DNA of 9,267 nucleotides from JBGPBY01 sp041481485 (GTDB taxonomy: Bacteria; Acidobacteriota; Terriglobia; 20CM-2-55-15), in the NCBI GenBank assembly GCA_041481485.1, contig JBGPBY010000284.1, positions 1 through 9,267 on the forward strand, given 5' to 3'. A program made the translations under genes and the position numbers. The notes beneath the pieces were generated by a model. The model was not told the DNA's origin. It made no database searches and saw only the letters and a list, made by a program, of their open reading frames with translations. Below, one piece after another: positions 1 to 6,440 of the stretch (positions are counted from its first letter, which is position 1; each line of letters begins with the position of its first letter).

Positions 1-1500
1 CGGTAACCAGAACGCGAATCTTTGTCGTCGTGAACGGATTAAATGAAATTTGGCGCCAGACCAGATTATTTCCGGTGATATTGCCGTTAGGCACAGTGAC
101 CCAGGCCTGACCATCCCAGGACTGCACTTGAAAATCCGTAATGCCATATAGGTTGAATGGCATTCCCAGAACCGGCTCCGAAGGATTGGGATAGTCATCC
201 TGCAACGTAAAAACGTAGATTTCACTGAGCGTCTGAGGACCGGCGAAGTCCACTTCTACCCAGTCGGGATACAGTCTTTCGGTACCGTCATTCCAGCCTC
301 CTCCATTTCCCCAATTCAGGCCTTTACGGTCTCCGTTGATGACTCCGGCAGCTCCATAGCCGGTGTCCAGTGTCGACGAAGCGATGGCAATGGCGCCATT
401 TACCGCAGCCGCTACGTTCACGTAGCTGACCGATGTCGTGAAATTCCACCACGTGGCCCCGTCGGCTTCGAATGTTCCTGCGGTATTGCGTGCGCGAACC
501 TGCCAGTAGTACTTGGTGCCAAGATTCAGCCCGCTGACAACGACGCTCGTGGTGCCAGCCGTGTTGATCCAGCCGGTATCGCAAGCGTTGTTGTTGATGG
601 TGTCCACGCAGTATTCGTAGCTGAGGGCGCTGCGGCTGTCGCTCCAGATCAGCGTGGGATTAAAGGATCTTCCCGTTGCACCATTGGCGGGAGCACTCTT
701 TGCGAGCGGGCCGGGAACGTCCGGCACGTCCGAATACGCTTCGATTTCGGTTATCCGGCTGACGTTGTTGAGTGCACCGCTGATGAAGACTCGAATCTTC
801 CGCGTGGTGATGGGTTCAAATGAAATCTGCCGCCATACCTGATTGTTGCCGTTGAAATCGCCAACGAAAGTTCTGGCCCAATAAAGTCCGTTCCAATACT
901 GAACTTCATAGTCGGTGATGCCGTTTTGCGTGAACGTCATCCCCAATGTCGGCTCAACAGGATTGGAAAGGTTGTCCTGCGCGGTAAAGACGTCGACTTC
1001 ATCAATCGTCTGAGGACCGGCAAAATCCACCTCCACCCAGTCTGGGAAACCTCCGGGTGTGCCGTCGGTCCAGACTCCTCCATTTCCAAAGTTCAGACCT
1101 TTTCGATCGCCATTGATGGTTGCGGCAGGAGAGTAACCGGCCCCGAAAGTGGATGACGCGGTGGCGATGGCGCCATTGACGGCAGCAGCTACATTCACGT
1201 GAATCGGAGACGTTTTAAAACTCCACCAGACGCCGCCATTGGCTTCCGTCGGGACGGCGCTGTTGACGGCTCGGACCTGCCAGAAATAAGTTGTATCGGA
1301 ATTCAGACCACCGACGAAGACGCTGGTCTTTGTGCCAACACTGATCCAACTCGCGTCGCAGACACTATTGTTTGAGGTATCGACACAGTATTCGTAACTG
1401 ATCGCCCCACTGGCCGTGCCCCACTGAAGTTTCGGAACGTGATGTTGTCCCGTGGATCCGTTTCCGGGACTACTCTTCGATGGCGAGGCGGGAGCAGTTG
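1..1500 (-). repeat. Tandem duplication inside the exported protein gene: 777-bp (259-codon) Fn3 + F5/8C unit
   Basis: Equivalent points in the two units lie exactly 777 bp apart. The VNVAAAVNG codons begin at 1198 and at 421, and the YEYCVDT codons sit near 1388 and 611. Each unit holds one Fn3 module, with a conserved cysteine pair (YCVDT, then CD about 8 residues on), and one F5/8C module. The copies are similar but clearly diverged in DNA and protein, for example NGGVWTDGTPGGFPDW against NGGGWNDGTERLYPDW. The second unit is cut by the window edge, so the total copy number is unknown. Confidence 0.85.
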
Positions 1501-2473
1501 TAGTGTTGCCGACGGTAACAGCAATCGTCGTTGAAGTGGTGAGATTCCCTGCCGCATCGCGTGCGACAGCAGTCAAAGAATGCGAGCCGTTATTGAAATT
1601 CGTGGTATCCCAGACGATGGAATACGGAGCCGTTGTCCGCTCGGCTCCAAGGTTCACTCCATCCAGCCGGAATTGAACACCGGCCACGCCGATGTTGTCC
1701 GATGCCGATGCTGAAACGGCCTGCGCTGTTCCCGACACGGCGGCGTTATTTGCGGGCGTAGATATTGAAACGACGGGCGCCGTACTATCCGCCTCGTTCA
1801 GGGCGACAGAAAACGGGACCACGGCCTTGAGCTCAAAATCGCTGGTGGAAATCCAGCCAAACCAATAGCCGCCTGGCAATGAGGGGACGGTAAACGATGT
1901 GCTTCCGCTCGTGTCCCCTATTGGGGTCACGGAATCCAGATAGGTGAACACGCCACGTCCCGGTGAATTGAGAAATGAGTCGTAGAGAACAATCAATCCC
2001 GTTGACGTGCCGCTGGGCTTGGTCCAGTTGATAGTGACATTGGCCCCTGCGTTCACAGGATTGGGACTGATCGAAAGGGAGTAACCCGGAACGCTGCCTG
2101 CGGTATCGGACAAGATGACCTGAAAGAAGGCCTTCGTTTGAAATATACCGGCCGCCTCCCATACAACCCAGTACCCGCCGGGTTCGTTGGGCGCGAAAAT
2201 CGTCGCAGTACCACTGTTACCGGCAGCGGGAAACGCAAAGCTCACTTGATTGACAAAGTTGTTAGCCCGATAAATTGAAAAAAAGCCTGACAAGGCACCA
2301 TTTGGCTTGCTCCAGGAAACAAGAACCGTTCCACCTGGCTGGACTGTGCTGGTATTGAGCGAAATCGAATATCCCGTGCCCTGTGCAGGGGCTGGAGCCA
2401 CCATCAACACACAGGTAATCACCAGAGCAAGCAGTGTGCTCAGGATCAGGCGAAGATCAATATGAAATCGCAT
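1..2473 (-). CDS. Secreted multidomain protein with Ig-like, Fn3 and F5/8 type C (discoidin) modules, C-terminus beyond window
   Basis: Translating the minus strand from the ATG at 2473-2471 gives 824 codons with no stop to the left edge, so the gene is partial at its 3' end. Residues 1-31 form a signal peptide: a basic start (MRFHIDLR), a hydrophobic core and an APAPAQG cleavage region. Two related beta-sandwich modules follow at about 32-122 and 128-226; each opens with GYS and ends in a GGYW strand. A bacterial Ig-like module (about 231-321; SDNIGVAGVQFRLDG, then ARDAAGN) comes next. Then Fn3 (about 328-423), F5/8C (426-582), Fn3 (about 585-683) and F5/8C (685 onward). The F5/8C modules show INGDRKGLN, PDWVEVDFAGPQT and KIRV strands; the Fn3 modules show YEYCVDT and WQVRA. 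F5/8C modules usually bind carbohydrate or lipid surfaces, so adhesion or polymer binding is likely; a catalytic domain could lie beyond the edge. The start is supported by a GAGG about 8 nt upstream. The domain calls are good; the function is inferred. Confidence 0.88.
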   Translation of the reverse strand, partial: MRFHIDLRLILSTLLALVITCVLMVAPAPAQGTGYSISLNTSTVQPGGTVLVSWSKPNGALSGFFSIYRANNFVNQVSFAFPAAGNSGTATIFAPNEPGGYWVVWEAAGIFQTKAFFQVILSDTAGSVPGYSLSISPNPVNAGANVTINWTKPSGTSTGLIVLYDSFLNSPGRGVFTYLDSVTPIGDTSGSTSFTVPSLPGGYWFGWISTSDFELKAVVPFSVALNEADSTAPVVSISTPANNAAVSGTAQAVSASASDNIGVAGVQFRLDGVNLGAERTTAPYSIVWDTTNFNNGSHSLTAVARDAAGNLTTSTTIAVTVGNTTTAPASPSKSSPGNGSTGQHHVPKLQWGTASGAISYEYCVDTSNNSVCDASWISVGTKTSVFVGGLNSDTTYFWQVRAVNSAVPTEANGGVWWSFKTSPIHVNVAAAVNGAIATASSTFGAGYSPAATINGDRKGLNFGNGGVWTDGTPGGFPDWVEVDFAGPQTIDEVDVFTAQDNLSNPVEPTLGMTFTQNGITDYEVQYWNGLYWARTFVGDFNGNNQVWRQISFEPITTRKIRVFISGALNNVSRITEIEAYSDVPDVPGPLAKSAPANGATGRSFNPTLIWSDSRSALSYEYCVDTINNNACDTGWINTAGTTSVVVSGLNLGTKYYWQVRARNTAGTFEADGATWWNFTTSVSYVNVAAAVNGAIAIASSTLDTGYGAAGVINGDRKGLNWGNGGGWNDGTERLYPDWVEVDFAGPQTLSEIYVFTLQDDYPNPSEPVLGMPFNLYGITDFQVQSWDGQAWVTVPNGNITGNNLVWRQISFNPFTTTKIRVLVT

Positions 2474-2483
2474 GCGTACAGCC

Positions 2484-2567
2484 TCAGTGCCATTCATTGG
2501 CATCTACACTCGCGGTTGCCTTGGCGGGAGGAGTGAGTCCGTCTTTCTTTGCCCGAACCTTCCGCAT
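2484..2567 (-). CDS. Possible 27-aa leader ORF upstream of the exported protein
   Basis: A minus-strand ATG at 2567-2565 is preceded by an unusually good ribosome-binding site (GGGAGG, complement of 2575-2580) with about 6 nt spacing. The peptide is short and basic at first (MRKVRAKKDGLTPPAK) and ends NEWH. Its TGA (2486-2484) overlaps the GAGG that would serve the exported-protein gene, whose ATG lies 10 nt further on, so translational coupling is possible. The same frame is open further upstream to a GTG at 2705 (73 aa), but that start lacks a convincing ribosome-binding site. I do not recognise the peptide. It may be a real small protein, a leader, or chance. Confidence 0.35.
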   Translation of the reverse strand: MRKVRAKKDGLTPPAKATASVDANEWH

Positions 2568-2591
2568 TTTCTTCCTCCCTGATTGCTGCGG

Positions 2592-2617
2592 CCGGAACCC
2601 CCAGTCAATGGGTCCGG
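2592..2617 (-). other. Hairpin in the presumed 5' leader of the exported protein transcript
   Basis: CCGGA at 2592-2596 pairs with TCCGG at 2613-2617, and CCC at 2598-2600 pairs with GGG at 2610-2612. This leaves a one-base bulge at 2597 and a 9-nt loop. It lies between the candidate promoter and the ribosome-binding site of the 27-codon ORF. There is no U-tract after it on the minus strand, so it is not a typical intrinsic terminator. It matches no riboswitch class that I know. Confidence 0.4.
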
Positions 2618-2649
2618 TCGTTTCGCCGAAAGGCCAGCATCGTGTGGTG

Positions 2650-2678
2650 ACTTTATGGGCCAAATAATCGAACATCAA
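2650..2678 (-). promoter_or_regulatory. Candidate sigma-70-like promoter for the leader ORF and exported protein
   Basis: Read on the minus strand, TTGATG (2678-2673) and TAAAGT (2655-2650) are separated by 17 nt. Each matches its consensus hexamer at 4 of 6 positions. Placement about 80 nt before the leader ORF, in an AT-richer stretch, is sensible, but matches of this quality occur by chance. Confidence 0.25.
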
Positions 2679-2809
2679 CAAATTTTCTTTTAACGCAATC
2701 GTCACATACCTGTTTGGAATTGAAGTCTGATAGAGTCTTTACCTTTGGTCGAGCCGGTTCCCAAGCCCTGGAGACCGGTCCATTGTTCGAAACTTTAGCA
2801 GGAAACGGA

Positions 2810-3409
2810 ATGTCGTCTTATACAGAAACATTTTTGAATGAAGCGGGCCGTATCGTCAGCCAACTCAACGTGGAAAACATAGACCGTACAGTGGAACTGC
2901 TGGTGTCTCTGCGTTCACGCGGCGGCAGACTTTTCATTCTCGGAGTCGGAGGCAGCGCGGGCAATGCATCCCATGCCGTCAATGATTTTCGGAAAATCGC
3001 GGGAATAGAGTCGTATGCACCCACGGACAACGTTTCCGAACTGACCGCCCGAATCAACGATGACGGATGGGATAGCGCTTTCGCAAACTGGCTGCGAGTC
3101 AGCCACCTTCGTAAGACCGACATGGTTTTTGTCCTTTCCGTGGGCGGCGGAGATCTGGCGCGCAACATCAGCCCGAACCTGGTACGGGCACTGGAATACG
3201 CAAAGGAAGTCGGCGCCGATATCTGCGGCATTGTGGGACGCGACGGTGGTTACACTGCAAAGGTCGCCAACGTCTGTGTGATTGTGCCCACGGTGAACGC
3301 CGAAACGATTACACCGCATACCGAGGCATTCCAGGCCGTCGTGTGGCATCTGCTGGTATCGCATCCCAGCTTGCTGAAAGCGGAGATGAAATGGGAATCC
3401 GTGCGATGA
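2810..3409 (+). CDS. SIS-domain sugar-phosphate isomerase, GmhA-like (sedoheptulose-7-phosphate isomerase family)
   Basis: This 199-aa cytoplasmic protein has the length of a single-domain phosphoheptose isomerase. It has a helical N-terminus (1-37), then the SIS fold: FILGVGGSAGNASH (42-55) for phosphate binding, LSVGGGDLARN (109-119) as the second sugar-phosphate loop, and GIVGRDGGYTAKVAN (140-154). GmhA converts sedoheptulose-7-phosphate to D-glycero-D-manno-heptose-7-phosphate for nucleotide-activated heptose. By eye, the E. coli zinc ligands His61, Glu65, Gln172 and His180 align with His55, Asp59, Glu172 and His180. Two ligands are therefore substituted, and a related sugar phosphate is possible. 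The ATG at 2810 is preferred over a TTG at 2714 because an AGGA lies about 7 nt upstream and the family starts here. A transaldolase gene follows after 74 nt on the same strand, which fits shared sugar-phosphate metabolism. SIS family: very likely; substrate: uncertain. Confidence 0.85.
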   Translation: MSSYTETFLNEAGRIVSQLNVENIDRTVELLVSLRSRGGRLFILGVGGSAGNASHAVNDFRKIAGIESYAPTDNVSELTARINDDGWDSAFANWLRVSHLRKTDMVFVLSVGGGDLARNISPNLVRALEYAKEVGADICGIVGRDGGYTAKVANVCVIVPTVNAETITPHTEAFQAVVWHLLVSHPSLLKAEMKWESVR

Positions 3410-3483
3410 CTGGCTAGTCCCATGTTGTCCACCACCCGACCTATGATCTTGTTTCCGATTCGGATCGCAATGAGAGGCTTAAG

Positions 3484-4239
3484 ATGAAAAAGATTTCCGA
3501 TCTTCTTGTAAAAATTTTCGCCGACGGCGCGGATAAAGAGGGAATGCTGGAAATGTACCGCAAACCCTTTATCAAAGGGTTCACCACCAATCCGACGCTG
3601 ATGCGAAAAGCAGGCATCAGCAATTACATGGAATTTGCCAAAGACATTCTGCGATCGATTCCGGACCGGCCAATTTCCTTTGAAGTGTTTTCGGATGATT
3701 TTTCAGAGATGGAAGCTCAGGCCGGAATTATCAGTAGCTGGGGAAAAAATGTGTACGTCAAGATCCCGGTTTCAAACACTCTCGGCCAACCGAGCTACGA
3801 TCTCGTGCATCAACTGTCCCATCGCGGGGTCCAGGTCAATGTAACCGCCATGATGACCATCGATCAGGTGAAACACGTTTCCGCGGCGCTGAAGGGCGGT
3901 GCCCCCTCGTGCGTTTCGGTCTTCGCAGGGCGAATTGCCGATACCGGCCGCGATCCGATTCCATACATGGTGGAGTCTCTGGATCTTCTGAAAGAGGTTC
4001 CCCAGGCCGAACTGATCTGGGCGAGTCCCCGGGAATTGCTGAACATTTTTCAGGCCGACGAGATTGGCTGCCACATCATTACCGTGACCAACGATATCCT
4101 CAAGAAACTCGACGGAACTGGCAAAGATCTGTTGCAGTTCTCTCTCGAAACCGTGAAGATGTTCCGGAATGACGCCGTTTCTGCCGGTTTTCAAATCGAA
4201 CCATTGCCGCGGGAAAACAAGGTGACGATCGGAACGTAG
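3484..4239 (+). CDS. Transaldolase-family protein
   Basis: This 251-aa TIM-barrel enzyme belongs to the class I aldolase group of transaldolase and fructose-6-phosphate aldolase. Visible motifs are IFADGAD with Asp14, GFTTNPTLM (32-40), VYVKIPV with Lys93 as the expected Schiff-base lysine, NVTAMMT (119-125), SVFAGRIADTGRDP (145-158) and WASPRE (179-184), in the usual order. Transaldolases move a dihydroxyacetone unit between fructose-6-phosphate and erythrose-4-phosphate, giving sedoheptulose-7-phosphate; FSA-type members make fructose-6-phosphate from dihydroxyacetone and glyceraldehyde-3-phosphate. The length falls between short FSA/TalC forms (about 215-220 aa) and TalB forms (about 315 aa), so the reaction is not certain. 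An AGAGG lies 6 nt before the ATG. Pairing with a GmhA-like SIS protein upstream suggests supply of a sugar phosphate for glycan synthesis rather than the housekeeping pentose phosphate pathway. That link is inferred from neighbourhood only. Confidence 0.88.
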   Translation: MKKISDLLVKIFADGADKEGMLEMYRKPFIKGFTTNPTLMRKAGISNYMEFAKDILRSIPDRPISFEVFSDDFSEMEAQAGIISSWGKNVYVKIPVSNTLGQPSYDLVHQLSHRGVQVNVTAMMTIDQVKHVSAALKGGAPSCVSVFAGRIADTGRDPIPYMVESLDLLKEVPQAELIWASPRELLNIFQADEIGCHIITVTNDILKKLDGTGKDLLQFSLETVKMFRNDAVSAGFQIEPLPRENKVTIGT

Positions 4240-4247
4240 GGCCGACA

Positions 4248-6440
4248 GTGAGAAGGCGCAACGCGCTGTATTGGGCGATCTCGATTCTGATTGCAGCAAT
4301 CTACGTGGCCTACTACGCGACGCAGATCACCCACTACAATGCCATTCCTTTTTTTGACCAGACAAACTACATATCGCGGATCTATTACATCCTTGATGCA
4401 TGGCATGCTTCCCATGGCTTCCTCAAGTTCGATCCACACCTGATCCTCGGCGGAAGCTTTTCGTCGCGCCCTCCCTTAATGATGATTCCAGCCGCCCTCA
4501 TGTGGGGAGATCACGCTCAACCGCAGTCGGTCGCCATCCTATGGCTTATCATCCGAACCTGCGTTTTGATCTTCTCGCTGTTCGTCATCTCCCGCATAGC
4601 AGATACCGCCCGATTTGTTCCCGCAGCACTGCTGACTATTCTGGGGAGTACCTTTTTGCTGGAAATCCATCCTCACCTGTATCTGATGGACCACACGTTC
4701 ACATTCTTTGCTCTCGCATCCTTCGCACTATGCCTGCTGGATTTGAAACTGCAGACCTGGCGAACCGCCGCACTGAATGCAATCGCCGCAGTTGCTCTTC
4801 TGCTAATCAAACCTGCGGCTCTGTCGTTCCTGTTTCCGGAATTCTGCGTGATCGCCGTCACCTGGATTCTCAACTTCTTTGCCCCCGGAAGTGACTTCGA
4901 CAAGAAGCGGCGGCTCCTTGCGCGTGCGTTTGTCTATGCAGCCATGTGCGGAGTATTTGTTCTGCTTTGGACGTCGCCTTACGGAGCGGCAGTCTCCGAA
5001 CAATACCAGTTGGGCGAGCGCGGCTATTGGACGCTTCAGGTACCCATTTCCACGGCGCTGATATTTGCGACCCTGATTGTGCCTTCCTGGCTGATGGCGA
5101 TGGTCATCGTTTCGCAATTCCGAAAGACAAAAATCGGACTTCCACTGCCGATCGTTATCTGTGGCATTTTGACGCCGTTGTGGTGGTACGTTTTCAATAT
5201 TTCTCTGACCTATGTTGCAGACGAACGGATTCTGGCGAGTGGGCTAGCTGTTGGCGTGACATTCTGCCTTCTCCTGATTCGAAACGATCGAAAGATCCTG
5301 ATTGTGACCACAGCTGCAGCAGCTTTGTTGTTTTTCCTCAATGTTTCCAAGGCCTCCGGCTGGATCGATTATTCCCACTCCATTGTGAAGCCTTCCGCGA
5401 AATTCCAGCGGCCAGTTCAGGAAGTCGGACTTCTGCCTTTTGCAAAGCATCTGCAGACTGAAATGCTCCAATCCAATCCGTCGCATTCTGGAGCCACCGT
5501 GCTCACGGCCGTCAATGATGAGTTTGTGGAATTCAGCTCCCTCAATCTGGCGATGCGATATGCGAATGGAGATCGTTGGTCGGAAATTCAGTTTCAGCCG
5601 GTTCCCTGGGGCAGTTCGAATTTCGATCTGAATAATCTGCTGCGAAATCACTGGTTCCTGACGAAGCGAGACCGCCATGTCATTGAACTGCAGGGAGACG
5701 TTTGGACATCTACATTGGCGATGGATCACCTGATCAACGCCGCAGACAGCCCGATACACGATCTTTTCCAAAGAGTTTTCGATTCTCCAATTCATCAACC
5801 TGAGCATGGACAGCCTGGACTGTTGGAAGAAGAGCCACCCTACCGGGAAATCGACGACAGTCTGACCCTTTGGGAGCTCAAGCGGCGGCCATCGGCGATG
5901 GAGCTCGTGCAGGCGCTACGATGGGTGGAGCACGATTTTGGGAATACTCCAGGACACGCCGCCTTACTCTCCGAGATCGAAGAACTGGAGTCGTCTCCAC
6001 TCGACGTAAAGTACCCGGGACTCATCGACAGGAATACCGCGGACCGGATACTTTCAAACGTTCCGGGCGAATTACGAAACATCGAATTCAAAGATGAATT
6101 GCGGCTGCTGGGTGTGGTTCCAAGGCGTACTTCCAATGGACTTCAACTTGAAGTCGTTTGGGAAAGCCTTAAGAATCAGAAATTGGATTCGATAAATTTC
6201 GTCCATGTTCTCGATGACAAGAGAAACATTATTTCCCAGTTCGACTATCGGTTTGACGATTCCACAACGCAGTTCAACAAGGGCGATATCTGGCACAAGA
6301 TCATCGAAATACCTGCCGAAAAGCTCAGATCCAGCCCGGAAATCGGACTCGGAATCATTCGTCCGCCTTCGGATACGTATCCGGCAAGCAGTGGCCCGCG
6401 AGACTGGGACGGGCATCGATTGATCGTTCGAATCAAATAA
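4248..6440 (+). CDS. Polytopic GT-C type glycosyltransferase-like protein with C-terminal beta-sandwich domain
   Basis: The 730-aa product has about 10-12 hydrophobic segments in residues 7-370, then about 360 mostly soluble residues. The first loop after TM1 holds FFDQTNYISR with Asp37, where GT39/ArnT-like GT-C enzymes carry a catalytic acidic residue. SSRPPLMM (about 75-82) and HPHLYLMDHTF (about 140-152) also recall that superfamily. Such enzymes use polyprenyl-phosphate sugars on the outer face of the membrane. The last 115 residues or so (INFVHVLDD, SQFDYRFDD, GDIWHKI, IGLGI) match a beta-sandwich that I associate with the C-terminus of other such membrane proteins. The middle part (about 390-600) I do not recognise. 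The GTG start has AGGG 6 nt upstream, overlapping the TAG of the transaldolase gene 8 nt away, which indicates translational coupling. Donor and acceptor are unknown. The 3' end overlaps the convergent YfhO-like gene by 8 bp. Confidence 0.7.
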   Translation: MRRRNALYWAISILIAAIYVAYYATQITHYNAIPFFDQTNYISRIYYILDAWHASHGFLKFDPHLILGGSFSSRPPLMMIPAALMWGDHAQPQSVAILWLIIRTCVLIFSLFVISRIADTARFVPAALLTILGSTFLLEIHPHLYLMDHTFTFFALASFALCLLDLKLQTWRTAALNAIAAVALLLIKPAALSFLFPEFCVIAVTWILNFFAPGSDFDKKRRLLARAFVYAAMCGVFVLLWTSPYGAAVSEQYQLGERGYWTLQVPISTALIFATLIVPSWLMAMVIVSQFRKTKIGLPLPIVICGILTPLWWYVFNISLTYVADERILASGLAVGVTFCLLLIRNDRKILIVTTAAAALLFFLNVSKASGWIDYSHSIVKPSAKFQRPVQEVGLLPFAKHLQTEMLQSNPSHSGATVLTAVNDEFVEFSSLNLAMRYANGDRWSEIQFQPVPWGSSNFDLNNLLRNHWFLTKRDRHVIELQGDVWTSTLAMDHLINAADSPIHDLFQRVFDSPIHQPEHGQPGLLEEEPPYREIDDSLTLWELKRRPSAMELVQALRWVEHDFGNTPGHAALLSEIEELESSPLDVKYPGLIDRNTADRILSNVPGELRNIEFKDELRLLGVVPRRTSNGLQLEVVWESLKNQKLDSINFVHVLDDKRNIISQFDYRFDDSTTQFNKGDIWHKIIEIPAEKLRSSPEIGLGIIRPPSDTYPASSGPRDWDGHRLIVRIK

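Larger units (their letters stand above)
2474..2809. other. Divergent intergenic region between the exported protein and the SIS gene
   Basis: These 336 bp separate a leftward gene from a rightward gene, so they should hold promoters for both. On the minus strand I see a candidate promoter, a hairpin and a short ORF, listed separately. On the plus strand no convincing promoter hexamers were found for the SIS gene. The SIS frame is open back to a TTG at 2714, but I read 2714-2809 as leader because the ATG at 2810 has the ribosome-binding site. Confidence 0.6.

Noticed and set aside
1833..2238. Two minus-strand frames of 109 and 61 codons
   Set aside because: They overlap the exported-protein gene in other frames; the long continuous frame from 2473 explains the region.
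2434..2667. 77-codon plus-strand frame
   Set aside because: It starts inside the signal-peptide region of the exported protein on the other strand, has no ribosome-binding site that I can see, and is Cys/Pro-rich without a motif.
2560..2680. Cyclic-di-GMP-I or other known riboswitch upstream of the exported protein
   Set aside because: I compared the leader with the GEMM-I and fluoride patterns I remember; the required conserved loops are absent. Only a simple hairpin is supported.
2714..2809. N-terminal extension of the SIS protein from a TTG
   Set aside because: The extra 32 residues do not fit the family, and the ATG at 2810 has a good AGGA ribosome-binding site.
3410..3483. Promoter or terminator between the SIS and transaldolase genes
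   Set aside because: Only a weak 4-bp stem (CGAT TCGG ATCG) is visible, with no T-run and no convincing -35/-10 pair; the genes are best read as one unit.
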